DNA from: Pedobacter borealis DSM 19626
GTDB lineage: Bacteria > Bacteroidota > Bacteroidia > Sphingobacteriales > Sphingobacteriaceae
DNA length: 64,000 bases
Direction of reading: 5' to 3'
NCBI RefSeq assembly: GCF_000708285.2
Contig: NZ_JAUG01000008.1
Span: 26,757-90,756 of the forward strand
Made by a program: the position numbers and the translations under genes. The notes below the pieces were generated by a model that ran no database searches, was not told the DNA's origin, and worked only from the letters and a program-made list of their open reading frames with translations. Below, in pieces: positions 1 through 10,453 of the stretch; positions within the stretch are counted from its first letter, which is position 1, and the number at the start of each line of letters is the position of its first letter.

Positions 1-213
1 AAAGGTTGGAATGTGGGTTTAATTAACGAAAAAAGTTTAATGGCAGGTGTAGTTGGTAAAAAAGCAAGGGAAGAGCTTAAAACCGGGCTCCTTATCGGCG
101 TACAAGATTTCGGCCGAGGCCAGGTCGTTTATTTGGCTAACGACCCGCTGTTTAGAAACTTCTGGGAGGGTGGGAAAACCTTATTTGGAAATATAATTTT
201 TTGTGGGTATTAA
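1..213 (+). CDS. C-terminal end of a probable M14-type zinc carboxypeptidase (partial)
   Basis: The reading frame is open from base 1, so the gene begins before the window; the GTG at 13 is only an internal valine. The last 70 residues are visible and include a GRGQVVYLANDPLFRNFW stretch and a hydrophobic end. This resembles the C-terminal end of large Bacteroidota M14-like zinc carboxypeptidases, which finish with a small glutamine-amidotransferase-like fold. No catalytic residues lie in the visible part, so the family call rests on resemblance of the tail alone. Confidence 0.45.
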   Translation, partial: KGWNVGLINEKSLMAGVVGKKAREELKTGLLIGVQDFGRGQVVYLANDPLFRNFWEGGKTLFGNIIFCGY

Positions 214-414
214 CAACCGTACTTGAAAACAGGCGCTGATTACTAGATTTTTAGTTAAAAGTTTAATTAGCATAAAAAAGTTACGCCTGTGAAATGGGCC
301 TCAGGGGGCATTTAAGATGCCATTAGTTAAAAATAGTTAAAATAAATTTGCTTCAGGAGTTAACTAACTCTAATTTAGCATAAATTTTAATACATTAACT
401 AACCTATTTCTACT

Positions 415-3400
415 ATGAAAAAACTTCTACAGAGTTTGTTCATCCTCATGTTTTTTACGGTAAACGTAATGGCACAGGATCGAACAATCACAGGAACAGT
501 TATGTCTTCAGAAGACAAGCTACCAATTCCTGGCGTAAGCGTAAAAATTCAGGGTGCCACTGGTGGTACTTCAACTGATGCTAATGGAAAGTACTCCATT
601 AAAATCTCATCGGATGCTAAAACAATCGTATTTTCATCAATTGGCTTTGTATCTCAATCCAAATCCATCGGAGGATCAAATGTAATTGATGCTGTTTTAA
701 CAAGCGATTCTAAAACTTTGGGCGAGGTTGTGGTAACCGCCTTGGGCATCCAGCGCAAGAGAAATGAAGTTGCCTACGCAGCGCAGTCTCTTGATGGTAC
801 AGCCGTGAGCGAAAACAGATCGCCCAACATCGGAAGCAGTTTATCCGGAAAGGTGTCAGGTTTGGAGATCCGTCAAAATAATACTATGGGTGGCTCCACA
901 AACATTGTTGTACGCGGGGTGAAATCCATCACGGGTAATAACCAGGCACTTTTTGTAGTTGATGGTGTTCCTGTTGCAAATACAAGTATGAACACTACTG
1001 GGCAGACCAGTGGCGTTGGTGGTTACGATTATGGTAACCCGGCTTCAGATATTAATCCGGATGATGTTGAAAATATTACGGTATTAAAAGGGGCGGCAGC
1101 TTCAGCACTGTATGGTTCCAGGGGTAGCAATGGTGTAATTTTGATCACCACTAAAAAGGGAAAATCTGGCTTAAATATCACCGTTAATGCAGGTATTAAT
1201 TATTCGATAATTGATAAGTCGACTTTTCCGAAGTATCAAAAGCTATATGGAGGTGGATACGGACCGTATTATGGACCAAATGAAGATTCTTACCTCAATT
1301 CGGCTGATATTGACGGAGATGGAAAAGCTGATTTAGTGGTGCCGCTAACCGAGGATGCCTCATACGGAGGGGCCTTTAATCCAAACTTAATGGTTTATCA
1401 ATGGGATGCTTTTGATCCATCCTCACCAAATTACAAGAAAGCAAGACCTTGGGTTGCTGCAGCGAACGATCCGACAACCTTTTTCGAAAAACCTGTTTCC
1501 AATAACCAGAGCATCATGTTAACAAATAGTTATGATAAAGGGACATACAAAGTTGGTTTTAATAGAGATGATCAGAACGGGATACTTCCAAACTCGAGCA
1601 TTCAAAAAAATGTATTTAATTTCGGGGCAACTTATAATATCACCAGTAAATTAACCGCAGGTGCAGAGGTAAACTACTTCAATGTAGAAGGTAAAGGAAG
1701 ATATGGAACCGGATATAACGGAAATGGTGTATATAATCCTGCTACTAACTTTAGGCAATGGTGGCAAACCAATGTGGATATTAAAGAACTCGAACAGGCT
1801 TATTTAAGAACAGGAAAAAATGTAACCTGGAACTGGTCAGACTTAACTGGAACAAAGCCGATTTATTGGGATAATCCATATTTTTCGCGATATGAAAACT
1901 TTGAAACAGATACACGTAACCGTTATCTGGGGAACGTTAATTTAAACTATAAGGTAACTGACTGGTTAAATTTAATGGGCCGTTACTCAATGGATACCTA
2001 TAATCAGGTACAAGAAGAAAGACAGGCTATTGGGAGTTTAGACGTGCCTTTTTATTCTAAATACCTGGAAGACTATAACGAAAGCAACGTTGATTTTCTG
2101 GCGAATTTTGATAAGAATATATCTACTGATCTGAATTTCAAGGGGCTTCTGGGGCTAAATATCAGAAAACAAAGAACACAATCCATGTTTTCGATCACCA
2201 ATGGAGGGCTAGGTATTCCTGGAATATATTCATTAAGCAATTCATCTAATCCAATTGAAGCGCCAGTTGAACGGGATCTTAACCGGGAAGTTCATGGCTT
2301 ATTTGCAGGTGCATCATTTACCTATAAAAACATGCTAACTTTAGATGGAACAATTAGAAGAGATGTTTCCTCTACCCTTCCTAAAGGAAATAACGTTTAC
2401 TACTATCCCTCGGTTTCATTGGGCTATGTCTTTTCAGAAATGCTTAAGGAATACAAATGGCTTTCTTATGGTAAGTTAAGAGCAAATTATGCCGAAGTGG
2501 GGTCTGATGCCCCAGTTTATAGTTTACAGGATACCTATTCGTTAATTACGCCAATTGATGGGCGTGCTCAAACGGCGGTTCCAGTCATAAAGAATAATCC
2601 TAACTTAAAACCAGAAAAAACAAAAAGTAAAGAGATTGGCCTTGAAGCCTCATTCCTGAATAACAGAGTCGGTATTGATTTTACTTATTATAATGCCAAA
2701 ACGGTAAATCAGATTATTCCAGTAAGTTTATCTACATCAACAGGGTACAATTCTCAGTATCTAAATTCAGGAAGTGTTGTAAATCAGGGTATAGAACTGT
2801 CCTTAAATGGTTCGCCTTTTAAAACGAGTGATTTCGAATGGAAAGTCAATGTAAACTGGACCAAGAATAACAATAAAGTAACCGAGCTATTTAAGGATGC
2901 AACCGGTAATGAGGCTCAGAATCTGTTAATTCAAAGTTTTCAAGGGGGAGTGAGTGTAAATGCTACCCTTGGCCAGCCGTATGGAACAATACGAGGGAAA
3001 AATTTTGTGTATTTAAATGGAGAGAAGGTTGTTTCGAGCAACGGACGATATGCACAGTCTGAAACCTCAAATGAAGTTATCGGTAATATGAATCCTAAAT
3101 GGACCGGAGGTATTAATAATAGCTTCAGGTACAAAGATTTCAATTTGAGTTTCCTGATTGATATTAGGCACGGGGGAAGTGTATTCTCTCTTGATCAATA
3201 CTATGGACTTGCAACTGGTGGATATGTTGAGACAGCCGGGCTAAACGATCTGGGAAATCCTTCGCGGAATGCACTTAATCAGGGAGGTGGCTTTATCAAT
3301 CCCGGAGTTAAGGCAGATGGAACCCCGAATACTACCAGGGTAACAAATGCTGAGTTTGGATCTTATGGCTACAGGCGTCTGCCTGCTGCAGCGTTTGTAT

Positions 3401-3651
3401 ACGATGCCAGCTTTGTGAAATTAAGAGAAGTAGTTTTAGGATATTCATTACCTAAAACATTTGTAAGTAAACTCGGTCCTGTTAAAGGGGTCGATCTTTC
3501 TTTAATTGGAAGAAACTTATGGATTATCCACAAGAATCTGCCTAATGCCGATCCAGAAGATGGATTAAGCTTTGGTAACGTTCAGGGATACCAGGTAGGA
3601 TCTTATCCGAGTGTTAGAAGTTTTGCCTTCAATTTAAAAGTTAGATTTTAA
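415..3651 (+). CDS. SusC/RagA-family TonB-dependent outer-membrane receptor (pair 1)
   Basis: Outer-membrane barrel that imports a ligand captured by its SusD partner, powered by TonB-ExbBD. The 1078-residue protein has a signal peptide of about 20 residues ending in MAQ, then a carboxypeptidase-regulatory-like domain (about 23-105, with PGVSVKIQG). A TonB-box-like EVVVTALG follows, then the plug (about 115-235, with VVDGVPV and LKGAAASALYGSRG) and the long barrel ending in F. There is no N-terminal STN domain, so anti-sigma/ECF control is not indicated. The susD partner starts 12 bp downstream. The ligand cannot be read from the sequence, and no glycoside hydrolase or peptidase lies next to the pair. 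Its first nine residues match three other SusCs in this window. Confidence 0.95.
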   Translation: MKKLLQSLFILMFFTVNVMAQDRTITGTVMSSEDKLPIPGVSVKIQGATGGTSTDANGKYSIKISSDAKTIVFSSIGFVSQSKSIGGSNVIDAVLTSDSKTLGEVVVTALGIQRKRNEVAYAAQSLDGTAVSENRSPNIGSSLSGKVSGLEIRQNNTMGGSTNIVVRGVKSITGNNQALFVVDGVPVANTSMNTTGQTSGVGGYDYGNPASDINPDDVENITVLKGAAASALYGSRGSNGVILITTKKGKSGLNITVNAGINYSIIDKSTFPKYQKLYGGGYGPYYGPNEDSYLNSADIDGDGKADLVVPLTEDASYGGAFNPNLMVYQWDAFDPSSPNYKKARPWVAAANDPTTFFEKPVSNNQSIMLTNSYDKGTYKVGFNRDDQNGILPNSSIQKNVFNFGATYNITSKLTAGAEVNYFNVEGKGRYGTGYNGNGVYNPATNFRQWWQTNVDIKELEQAYLRTGKNVTWNWSDLTGTKPIYWDNPYFSRYENFETDTRNRYLGNVNLNYKVTDWLNLMGRYSMDTYNQVQEERQAIGSLDVPFYSKYLEDYNESNVDFLANFDKNISTDLNFKGLLGLNIRKQRTQSMFSITNGGLGIPGIYSLSNSSNPIEAPVERDLNREVHGLFAGASFTYKNMLTLDGTIRRDVSSTLPKGNNVYYYPSVSLGYVFSEMLKEYKWLSYGKLRANYAEVGSDAPVYSLQDTYSLITPIDGRAQTAVPVIKNNPNLKPEKTKSKEIGLEASFLNNRVGIDFTYYNAKTVNQIIPVSLSTSTGYNSQYLNSGSVVNQGIELSLNGSPFKTSDFEWKVNVNWTKNNNKVTELFKDATGNEAQNLLIQSFQGGVSVNATLGQPYGTIRGKNFVYLNGEKVVSSNGRYAQSETSNEVIGNMNPKWTGGINNSFRYKDFNLSFLIDIRHGGSVFSLDQYYGLATGGYVETAGLNDLGNPSRNALNQGGGFINPGVKADGTPNTTRVTNAEFGSYGYRRLPAAAFVYDASFVKLREVVLGYSLPKTFVSKLGPVKGVDLSLIGRNLWIIHKNLPNADPEDGLSFGNVQGYQVGSYPSVRSFAFNLKVRF

Positions 3652-3663
3652 TTACGAATAATT

Positions 3664-5103
3664 ATGAAAAAGATATTATTAGCCCTAATAGCAGTGCTAT
3701 TTATCGGAGCGTGTAAAAAGGATGTAACTACTGTTAACGTAGATCCTAAGCGCCCTTTAAATGTGTCATCTGCCTCTCTGTTTACAAATGCTCAACGTAG
3801 GCTTGTAAATACGGTAACCTCATCAAATGTGAATTTAAATATATTCAGATTAATAGAGCAACAATGGCAAGAGACAACATATATAGATGAAAGTCAATAT
3901 GATTTACAAACCAGAACAATTCCCGATAATTTGTGGAATGCTTTTTACAGAGATGTATTAAAGAATTTTAAAGAGTCAAGAACTATTGCCGCTACCGAAG
4001 GGAAATCCGCAGTTGATTTGAAAAATCAGTTGGCCATCACCGATATCATGGAAGTATACAGCTGGTACTACATCTTAACCACATTTGGAGATGTTCCATA
4101 TTCAGAGGCATTGAATATTGATAATGCGTTTCCTAAATATGATGATGGCTTAACAGCTTTTAAAGATTTACTTAAAAGGTTGGATGCAGACATTGCCGCA
4201 CTTAATCCAGCCTCAGCCTCTTTAGGTTCGGCAGATGCCATTTATGATGGTGATCCGCAAAGCTGGAAGAAGCTTGCCAACTCATTAAAACTGAAGGTGG
4301 CCTTAACCATAGCCGATGCAGATAATGCCACTGCAAAAACAGCAGCAGAGGCCGCGGTTGCTTCGGGAGTTTTTGCCTATTCGGTTGGAGGTGCCAATGT
4401 AGATAATGCAAAATACCCTTACACTACCATCACCCCAAATACCAATCCAATTTGGGTTGATCTGGTTCAAAGCGGTCGTTTAGATTTTGTAGCAAACAAT
4501 ACCATTACTACGCAGATGAATACACTCAATGACCCTAGAAGACCTTTTTTCTTCACCTTGGATGCTGACGGAGTATATTCAGGAGGTAATCCAGGAGAAA
4601 GTAGTCCTTATGCAAACTTTTCTGCACCTGCAGTTCCCATCACCAAACCAGATTTTCCAGGTTCATTAATTGATGTAGCTGAAGTACAGTTTTTATTGGC
4701 GGAAGCTGCCGAAAGAGGATATAGCGTTGGTGGAACAGCAGGGGTATTTTATTCCAATGCTGTTACAGCGTCAATTTTAGACTGGGGAGGAACTTTAGCT
4801 AGCGCAACCATCTATTTGGCACAACCGTCTGTTGCCTATGCTACAGCAACAGGTACATGGAGAAAAAAAATTGGTACACAGAAATGGTTAGCCTTATACA
4901 ATAGAGGTTTAGATGCATGGATTGAAAATAGAAGATTGGATTACCCTCAATTACCCGAAGCGGCAGACGCCCAGACCGATTTTCCGGTAAGATTCACCTA
5001 TCCTGTTAAAGAGCAGAACGTCAATAACGTGAACAGAGCTGCTGCGGCAACAAAAATTGGCGGAGATAACGTAACCACTAAATTGTTCTGGGATAAATTT
5101 TAG
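3664..5103 (+). CDS. SusD-like_2-family surface lipoprotein (pair 1)
   Basis: Ligand-binding lid that sits on the SusC barrel encoded 12 bp upstream. The 479-residue protein begins with a lipoprotein signal (MKKILLALIAVLFIGAC, Cys17 the lipidation site) followed by charged KKD. The helical TPR-like core contains the FGDVPYSEAL motif near residue 145, typical of the SusD-like_2 subfamily rather than classical RagB. The C-terminal part carries the usual late ALYNRGLDAWIENRRLDYP segment. A strong terminator follows 18 bp after the stop and closes the operon. Substrate unknown. Confidence 0.92.
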   Translation: MKKILLALIAVLFIGACKKDVTTVNVDPKRPLNVSSASLFTNAQRRLVNTVTSSNVNLNIFRLIEQQWQETTYIDESQYDLQTRTIPDNLWNAFYRDVLKNFKESRTIAATEGKSAVDLKNQLAITDIMEVYSWYYILTTFGDVPYSEALNIDNAFPKYDDGLTAFKDLLKRLDADIAALNPASASLGSADAIYDGDPQSWKKLANSLKLKVALTIADADNATAKTAAEAAVASGVFAYSVGGANVDNAKYPYTTITPNTNPIWVDLVQSGRLDFVANNTITTQMNTLNDPRRPFFFTLDADGVYSGGNPGESSPYANFSAPAVPITKPDFPGSLIDVAEVQFLLAEAAERGYSVGGTAGVFYSNAVTASILDWGGTLASATIYLAQPSVAYATATGTWRKKIGTQKWLALYNRGLDAWIENRRLDYPQLPEAADAQTDFPVRFTYPVKEQNVNNVNRAAAATKIGGDNVTTKLFWDKF

Positions 5104-5120
5104 AAATCCAGATACAAAGT

Positions 5121-5160
5121 AATCCCTGTTGATGACAATGTGTCGTCAACAGGGATTTTT
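5121..5160 (+). terminator. Rho-independent terminator of SusCD pair 1
   Basis: A 16-bp stem (5121-5136 with 5142-5157, one G-U pair) and a 5-nt loop are followed by a T run. Confidence 0.85.
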
Positions 5161-5689
5161 TATGAAATTAACGCTTTTTAGTAAAGGTGCAACAACAATT
5201 TGTTTTAAGTGAAGTATTGCATCTATACTTGACTGAATGAGGTCAAAAATGCGTCGATTTGCACAAAAGCATTTTCTTTAGGAGCGGCTGAAAGCGCCCC
5301 CCCTGGTTCGTCGAAAAAATAAGGCAAATTGTAAGCTCAATATTATTTAATCACTTTATTGAAGAATACTAAATAGTCAAGTGTGAATATTTGTTTACAT
5401 GAATTGATTTCTAATTAACAATATTTTTGGCATAGTTTTTTTTCGAAAACCAAATCGGTCTGGAGGTTTTCGTACTCTAGTTCTTTAAAACCCAATAAAA
5501 GTCAAGAGATAGCATCTTGATCATTCACTTTTTGTCGGGATAATTCATAAATTGTCTTTTTTGTAATACGGTTATTTTGTCATAATAAAGTCATTATATG
5601 TTAGCGGCTTGTTAAATTATGTTAAAATGTTGCTGATCTCTGCTATATTTAGTGAGTAAAAAAATCATTAACTAACCTATTTTCAAATT
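5161..5689 (+). other. Long upstream region of SusCD pair 2, no gene seen
   Basis: No convincing reading frame. A TAnnTTTG match (5422-5429) and an 8-bp inverted repeat (cgaaaacc 5444-5451, ggttttcg 5465-5472) lie mid-way. A TATATTTA box at 5644-5651, 38 bp before the ATG, is the better promoter candidate because the same octamer precedes the genes at 11628 and 12643. The shared leader CATTAACTAACCTA is at 5666-5679. Confidence 0.4.
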
Positions 5690-8600
5690 ATGAAAAAACT
5701 TCTACAAAGTTTGTTCATTCTTGTGCTATGCGCCTCCTCGGCGTTTGCCCAAGAAAGAACAGTATCTGGTACAGTAACATCTCAGGAAGATGGACTTCCT
5801 GTACCTGGTGCATCGGTAAGGGTAAAAGAAATCCCTAATTTAGGTGCTCAAACGGGCGCTAACGGAAAATTTTCACTAAACGTTCCCAAAAATGGTAAAA
5901 CTTTAGTGGTAACCTTTTTAGGTTATGCAACAAAAGAGTTTGTTATCCCTGCAAACAATGTTGTTAACGCTGTTTTAAATTCAGATGTCACCTCTTTAAA
6001 TGAGGTTGTGGTTACTGCGGGTGGTATCACCATTCAACGTCGTCAACAGGGTAACCAATCTACTACCGTAAAAGCTGAAGAGCTAACTCAGGGTAAAGCC
6101 TTTAACGTAGCAAGTGCCTTAACTGGTAAAGTTGCCGGTTTACAGGTAAATGCTGTAAGTAGTGGTGTTAATCCTAGCGTACGTTTAGTTTTAAGAGGTA
6201 ACCGTTCGTTATTGGGTAATAACCAGGCTTTGGTTGTTGTTGATAACGTAATCGTGCCTAGTGATATCTTAGGGAACTTAAATCCAGAAGATATTGAGAA
6301 CATTGAAGTATTAAATGGCGCGGGTGCTGCTGCACTTTATGGATCAGACGCTTCTAATGGTGCATTAATTATCCAAACTAAAAAAGGGAAAAGAGGAAGT
6401 TCTACAATTAATGTAAGCCATACCACTAACGTAGAGCAAGTAAGTTTCTTGCCTCAGTTACAAGAGCGTTTTGGCTCTGGTACAGGAAATGATGATATAC
6501 CAACCTATACCCCGTTTGAAAACCAACAATATGGTCCAGCATTTGACGGTGTTGTGCGCCCAATAGGTAAACCTTTAGCAGATGGATCTATCCAATCAGT
6601 ACCTTACTCATTCAATGCTGATGAGAATAAAAATGCTTTCTGGGAAACAGGTGTTTCAAACCAAACAGATTTTAACGTTTCTTCTGGAGACGATAAAGGT
6701 ACATACTATTTTTCTGGGCAGTATTTTGATCAAAAAAGTACAGTTCCTGGTGATAAATATAATAGGTTTACCATGCGTGTTAACGGAGAGCGTAATTTAG
6801 GTAACAATGTCACATTCAGTTTTAACGCTAATTATGTTCAAAACCGTTATAATCAATCAAGTGCTATTGCTACTGTTTTTGATAACGTTCTTCAGTCGCC
6901 GGGTGAAATTCCACTGACAAGATATAGTGATTATAAAAACGATCCTTTTTCTACTCCAGATGGATACTATAATGAATACTATCAAAATCCTTATTTTGCA
7001 TTAGGTAACAACCGTAGTATTACGCGTAACGATTATTTAACAGGTAATGTGCAGTTAAAATGGTATCCAATTAAAGAATTGTCTTTATTGGTTAGAGCAA
7101 GTTTATCAAACCGTAGTTTTGCAAATAAATCTACAACAGATAAATTTACTTATTCAGACTACAGATTAAAAGAAACACCAAACTTTTCAAACGTTGTGGG
7201 GGGAGTAAGTGAATCGTCTGGTTTTAATACCCAAATCAACCCAGAGTTTATCGCTCAGTATATTAAAAAACTGTCTAAAGATTTCACATTAAATGTGATT
7301 GGTGGCGGTACGATTAGACAAAATACTTACAAAACGGTTAATGTTAATACGAATGGGGGATTAGCCCAAGGTGGTTTCTTTAACATAAACAACGGTTTAG
7401 GTAATTCTGGTGCCAGTGAAGCTGATTATAAAGCCAGGCAAATCGGTTTATATGGTGATGTCCGTTTAGGTTTCAGAGACTATTTATACCTACACGTTAC
7501 AGGTAGAAATGACTGGAGGTCAATTTTGTCTGCTGAAAACAGATCATTCTTCTACCCATCTGCAGATATTTCATTCATTGCATCTGATGCAATTCCTTTA
7601 TTAAAAAACTCAAACGTTATTGAGTCATTAAAGATTAGAGGTGGTGTGTCTAAAGTGGGTAATGTTAACTTAGGTAACAACTCTAACTTTGGTGCTTATT
7701 CATTATTGCCAACATTTGGTTCGGCTTATGGATATCCTTTTAATGGAATTCCGGGATATACTTTAGGCGGTCAAGTTGTTTCTGCAAACATTAAACCAGA
7801 GATGACTTTGGCGTATGAAGGTGGTGTTGATTTTGCTTTATTTAAATCAAGAATAACAGGTAGTTTTACTTATTACAATACTAGTACAACAGATCAAACT
7901 GTGCCTATCGATATTGCAAGCTCTACCGGTTTTACTAAATTTTTAACCAATACTGGTGAGGTATCAAACAAAGGTGTAGAAACTTCAATTCGTGTTGTTC
8001 CAGTTAGAAACCCTACAAGTGGATTAGAAGTTTCAGTTGGTGCAAACTATACTTATAATCAAAATAAAGTTCTATCAATTGGTAACGGATTAAGCCAGAT
8101 TTCATTATCTGGTTCAGCAACAACTGGTTTAGGAGTATGGGCAATTGAGGGTCAATCATTCCCTTCATTAAAAGGATCTGACTATGTTAGAGATTCTCAG
8201 GGTAGAATCATTGTTGATCGCATTACTGGATTTCCAAGCAATACAACTGGTACAATTATTTTGGGGAATACGGAGCCAAGACACCGCATAGGTTTAGATG
8301 TAGCCGCTTCCTATAAAGGATTCCGTTTAACTGGCTTGTTTGAATATAGAGGTGGTTTTGTAATGGCACAAAGCTCTGGCAGTTATGATTTCTCTGGTGC
8401 TGGTATCAGAACTACTTATTTCAACCGTGAACGTTTTGTGGTGCCAAACTCATCATATTTGGATCCGGCTACTAATACTTATGTTGAAAATACAAACATT
8501 ACCACCAGAACAGGTGGTGTAGATTTCTGGACTAACGGACCAACCAATACAGCAGTAGGTACAAACTACGTTTACTCTGCAGCGTTTTGGAAATTAAGAG

Positions 8601-8836
8601 AGCTATCATTAGGATACGATATTCCTAAATCTGTTTTGGGCAATTTAAAATATGTAAAAGCTGCCCGCATTAGCGTGCAAGGTAGAAATTTATTCATCTG
8701 GACACCTAAAACAAATATCTATACTGACCCTGAATACAGTTCTGCAGGTTCTGATAATAATGGTATTGGTATTGTTAACTTAGGCCAAACGCCTCCAGCT
8801 AGATTCTACGGAGCAACTTTATCATTAACATTTTAA
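5690..8836 (+). CDS. SusC/RagA-family TonB-dependent outer-membrane receptor (pair 2)
   Basis: TonB-dependent importer of 1048 residues. The signal peptide ends in AFAQ near residue 21, followed by a carboxypeptidase-regulatory-like domain (PGASVRVKE) to about residue 105, a TonB-box-like EVVVTAGG, and a plug with VVVDNVIV and LNGAGAAALYGSDASNG. The barrel ends ATLSLTF. It starts a three-gene operon: susD follows after 11 bp, then a DUF1735-type lipoprotein. The first 27 bases are almost identical to those of the susC genes at 415, 12643 and 18389. No STN domain is present, and the ligand is unknown. Confidence 0.95.
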   Translation: MKKLLQSLFILVLCASSAFAQERTVSGTVTSQEDGLPVPGASVRVKEIPNLGAQTGANGKFSLNVPKNGKTLVVTFLGYATKEFVIPANNVVNAVLNSDVTSLNEVVVTAGGITIQRRQQGNQSTTVKAEELTQGKAFNVASALTGKVAGLQVNAVSSGVNPSVRLVLRGNRSLLGNNQALVVVDNVIVPSDILGNLNPEDIENIEVLNGAGAAALYGSDASNGALIIQTKKGKRGSSTINVSHTTNVEQVSFLPQLQERFGSGTGNDDIPTYTPFENQQYGPAFDGVVRPIGKPLADGSIQSVPYSFNADENKNAFWETGVSNQTDFNVSSGDDKGTYYFSGQYFDQKSTVPGDKYNRFTMRVNGERNLGNNVTFSFNANYVQNRYNQSSAIATVFDNVLQSPGEIPLTRYSDYKNDPFSTPDGYYNEYYQNPYFALGNNRSITRNDYLTGNVQLKWYPIKELSLLVRASLSNRSFANKSTTDKFTYSDYRLKETPNFSNVVGGVSESSGFNTQINPEFIAQYIKKLSKDFTLNVIGGGTIRQNTYKTVNVNTNGGLAQGGFFNINNGLGNSGASEADYKARQIGLYGDVRLGFRDYLYLHVTGRNDWRSILSAENRSFFYPSADISFIASDAIPLLKNSNVIESLKIRGGVSKVGNVNLGNNSNFGAYSLLPTFGSAYGYPFNGIPGYTLGGQVVSANIKPEMTLAYEGGVDFALFKSRITGSFTYYNTSTTDQTVPIDIASSTGFTKFLTNTGEVSNKGVETSIRVVPVRNPTSGLEVSVGANYTYNQNKVLSIGNGLSQISLSGSATTGLGVWAIEGQSFPSLKGSDYVRDSQGRIIVDRITGFPSNTTGTIILGNTEPRHRIGLDVAASYKGFRLTGLFEYRGGFVMAQSSGSYDFSGAGIRTTYFNRERFVVPNSSYLDPATNTYVENTNITTRTGGVDFWTNGPTNTAVGTNYVYSAAFWKLRELSLGYDIPKSVLGNLKYVKAARISVQGRNLFIWTPKTNIYTDPEYSSAGSDNNGIGIVNLGQTPPARFYGATLSLTF

Positions 8837-8847
8837 CACACATTAAT

Positions 8848-10446
8848 ATGAAAAAGATTTTAAACCTTTTATTGATAGGTGCCGTTGCGGTTGGCTTTTC
8901 AGCATGCAAAAAATACCTTGATATAAATACTAATACAAATAATGCAACTACAGCAACACCTGCGCTTGTTTTGCCTCAGGCAATTGTAGGGTCTGCTTCT
9001 ATTGTCCAAGCATTAAATGCTGCATACTATTTCCCAGGGGGATTTGCTGCTAATATTTATGGTGTTGGTGGGTATGGAGCAGGTGTAACTTATGCATATA
9101 CTGCAGGAAGTTTTGTTACGGGATTTTCATCTTCATATGACAATGCCCTTGATTATCAATATGTAATCGATAATACTTCTGGTACTCCCTCGTTAGCCTA
9201 TTCAACGGCTATTGCCCGGATAATGAAAGCTTTCATTTTTTCGAAAATTGTAGATCAATACAATGATGTACCATATACAGAAGCATTAAAAGGAAATGCC
9301 CTTTTAACGCCAAAGTATGATAAAGCTGAAGATATCTATAAAGACTTAATTTCTCAACTTACATCTACTATTAATGCTATTACAGCTGCTCAAGCTGGTA
9401 CTGTAGCAAATACTGTTGCTGCAAGTGCCGATCCTTTGTTTAAAGGGGATATGAACTTATGGAAAAAGTTTGCCAATACGCTGAAATTAAGAATGTTGGT
9501 CAAAATGGCTGGCGTTCCTGCACAAGCATCATATGCAACTACTGAATTTGCCGCTTTAAATACAACGATTGGATTCTTGACTACAGATGCATTGGTTAAT
9601 CCTGGCTATGTTAAAGCAATAAATTCACAAGGTATTAGTCAGCAAAATCCTAATTATGGAAGTCTTGCATTTGGTACAGATAATGCTAGGTCTCAGGGGC
9701 AGGCAATCCCAACAAGGTGGATAATGAGTTTCTATAATGGTCTAAAGTTATCTGACCCGGGACGTGGCGCGGTTATCTACAGAGGTTACCCAGCTACAGC
9801 TGTTAACCAATTAGGTGAAGAAAATACAACTTCAAGTCAGGTCCCTCCTTCAGGGTCTACTTCATGGTTCACGGGTGTTGATGCAAATACACCGGGTTTG
9901 GGTGTGGCAAAAGGACCCTCTCAAGGTCAACCTTTATTGTTGGCTACCGAAAGTTACTTTTTACAAGCTGAGGCTTATACAAGAGGATATTTAACTGGTA
10001 ACGCTAAAAATGCCTTCACTGCAGGTATTACCGCATCATTTAACTATTTATACCAAAACCAGAGCAATGTGGTTGATGCAAGTAAAAATGTAAGTGCTGA
10101 TGTTACAACTTATTTAACGGCCAATACTGCTAGCCGCTTAGTAAATTTTGATTTAGCGCTAACTACAGATCAAAAAATCGAAGCTATTATTACTCAAAAG
10201 TATATTGCTTTGAATGTAATCCACAGCGACGAAGCCTTTAATGAGTTTAAGCGTACAACTTATCCAGCAATTGTTAATGGATCACAAGATCCTCTTTTAA
10301 CGTTTGCATCTAAACAATCTGTTTCAACACGCCCAGATAAATTGATTGGAAGGGTTCTTTATCCTCAGTCTGAGTATAACTTAAACCCTACTAACGTTCC
10401 TTCAGTAACGTTATTTGGATCACGTATTTTTTGGGACTTAAATTAA
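8848..10446 (+). CDS. SusD-like_2-family surface lipoprotein (pair 2)
   Basis: Surface lipoprotein of 532 residues, partner of the SusC 11 bp upstream. The signal ends in GFSAC with Cys20 as lipidation site, followed by KKYLDINTN. The motif YNDVPYTEAL near residue 145 places it with SusD-like_2 proteins that have a TPR-like helical core. The ESYFLQAEAY and late FNEFKRTTYP segments are typical of the C-terminal half. The next gene begins 7 bp after the stop, so the three genes are surely co-transcribed. Confidence 0.92.
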   Translation: MKKILNLLLIGAVAVGFSACKKYLDINTNTNNATTATPALVLPQAIVGSASIVQALNAAYYFPGGFAANIYGVGGYGAGVTYAYTAGSFVTGFSSSYDNALDYQYVIDNTSGTPSLAYSTAIARIMKAFIFSKIVDQYNDVPYTEALKGNALLTPKYDKAEDIYKDLISQLTSTINAITAAQAGTVANTVAASADPLFKGDMNLWKKFANTLKLRMLVKMAGVPAQASYATTEFAALNTTIGFLTTDALVNPGYVKAINSQGISQQNPNYGSLAFGTDNARSQGQAIPTRWIMSFYNGLKLSDPGRGAVIYRGYPATAVNQLGEENTTSSQVPPSGSTSWFTGVDANTPGLGVAKGPSQGQPLLLATESYFLQAEAYTRGYLTGNAKNAFTAGITASFNYLYQNQSNVVDASKNVSADVTTYLTANTASRLVNFDLALTTDQKIEAIITQKYIALNVIHSDEAFNEFKRTTYPAIVNGSQDPLLTFASKQSVSTRPDKLIGRVLYPQSEYNLNPTNVPSVTLFGSRIFWDLN

Positions 10447-10453
10447 TAAAGAC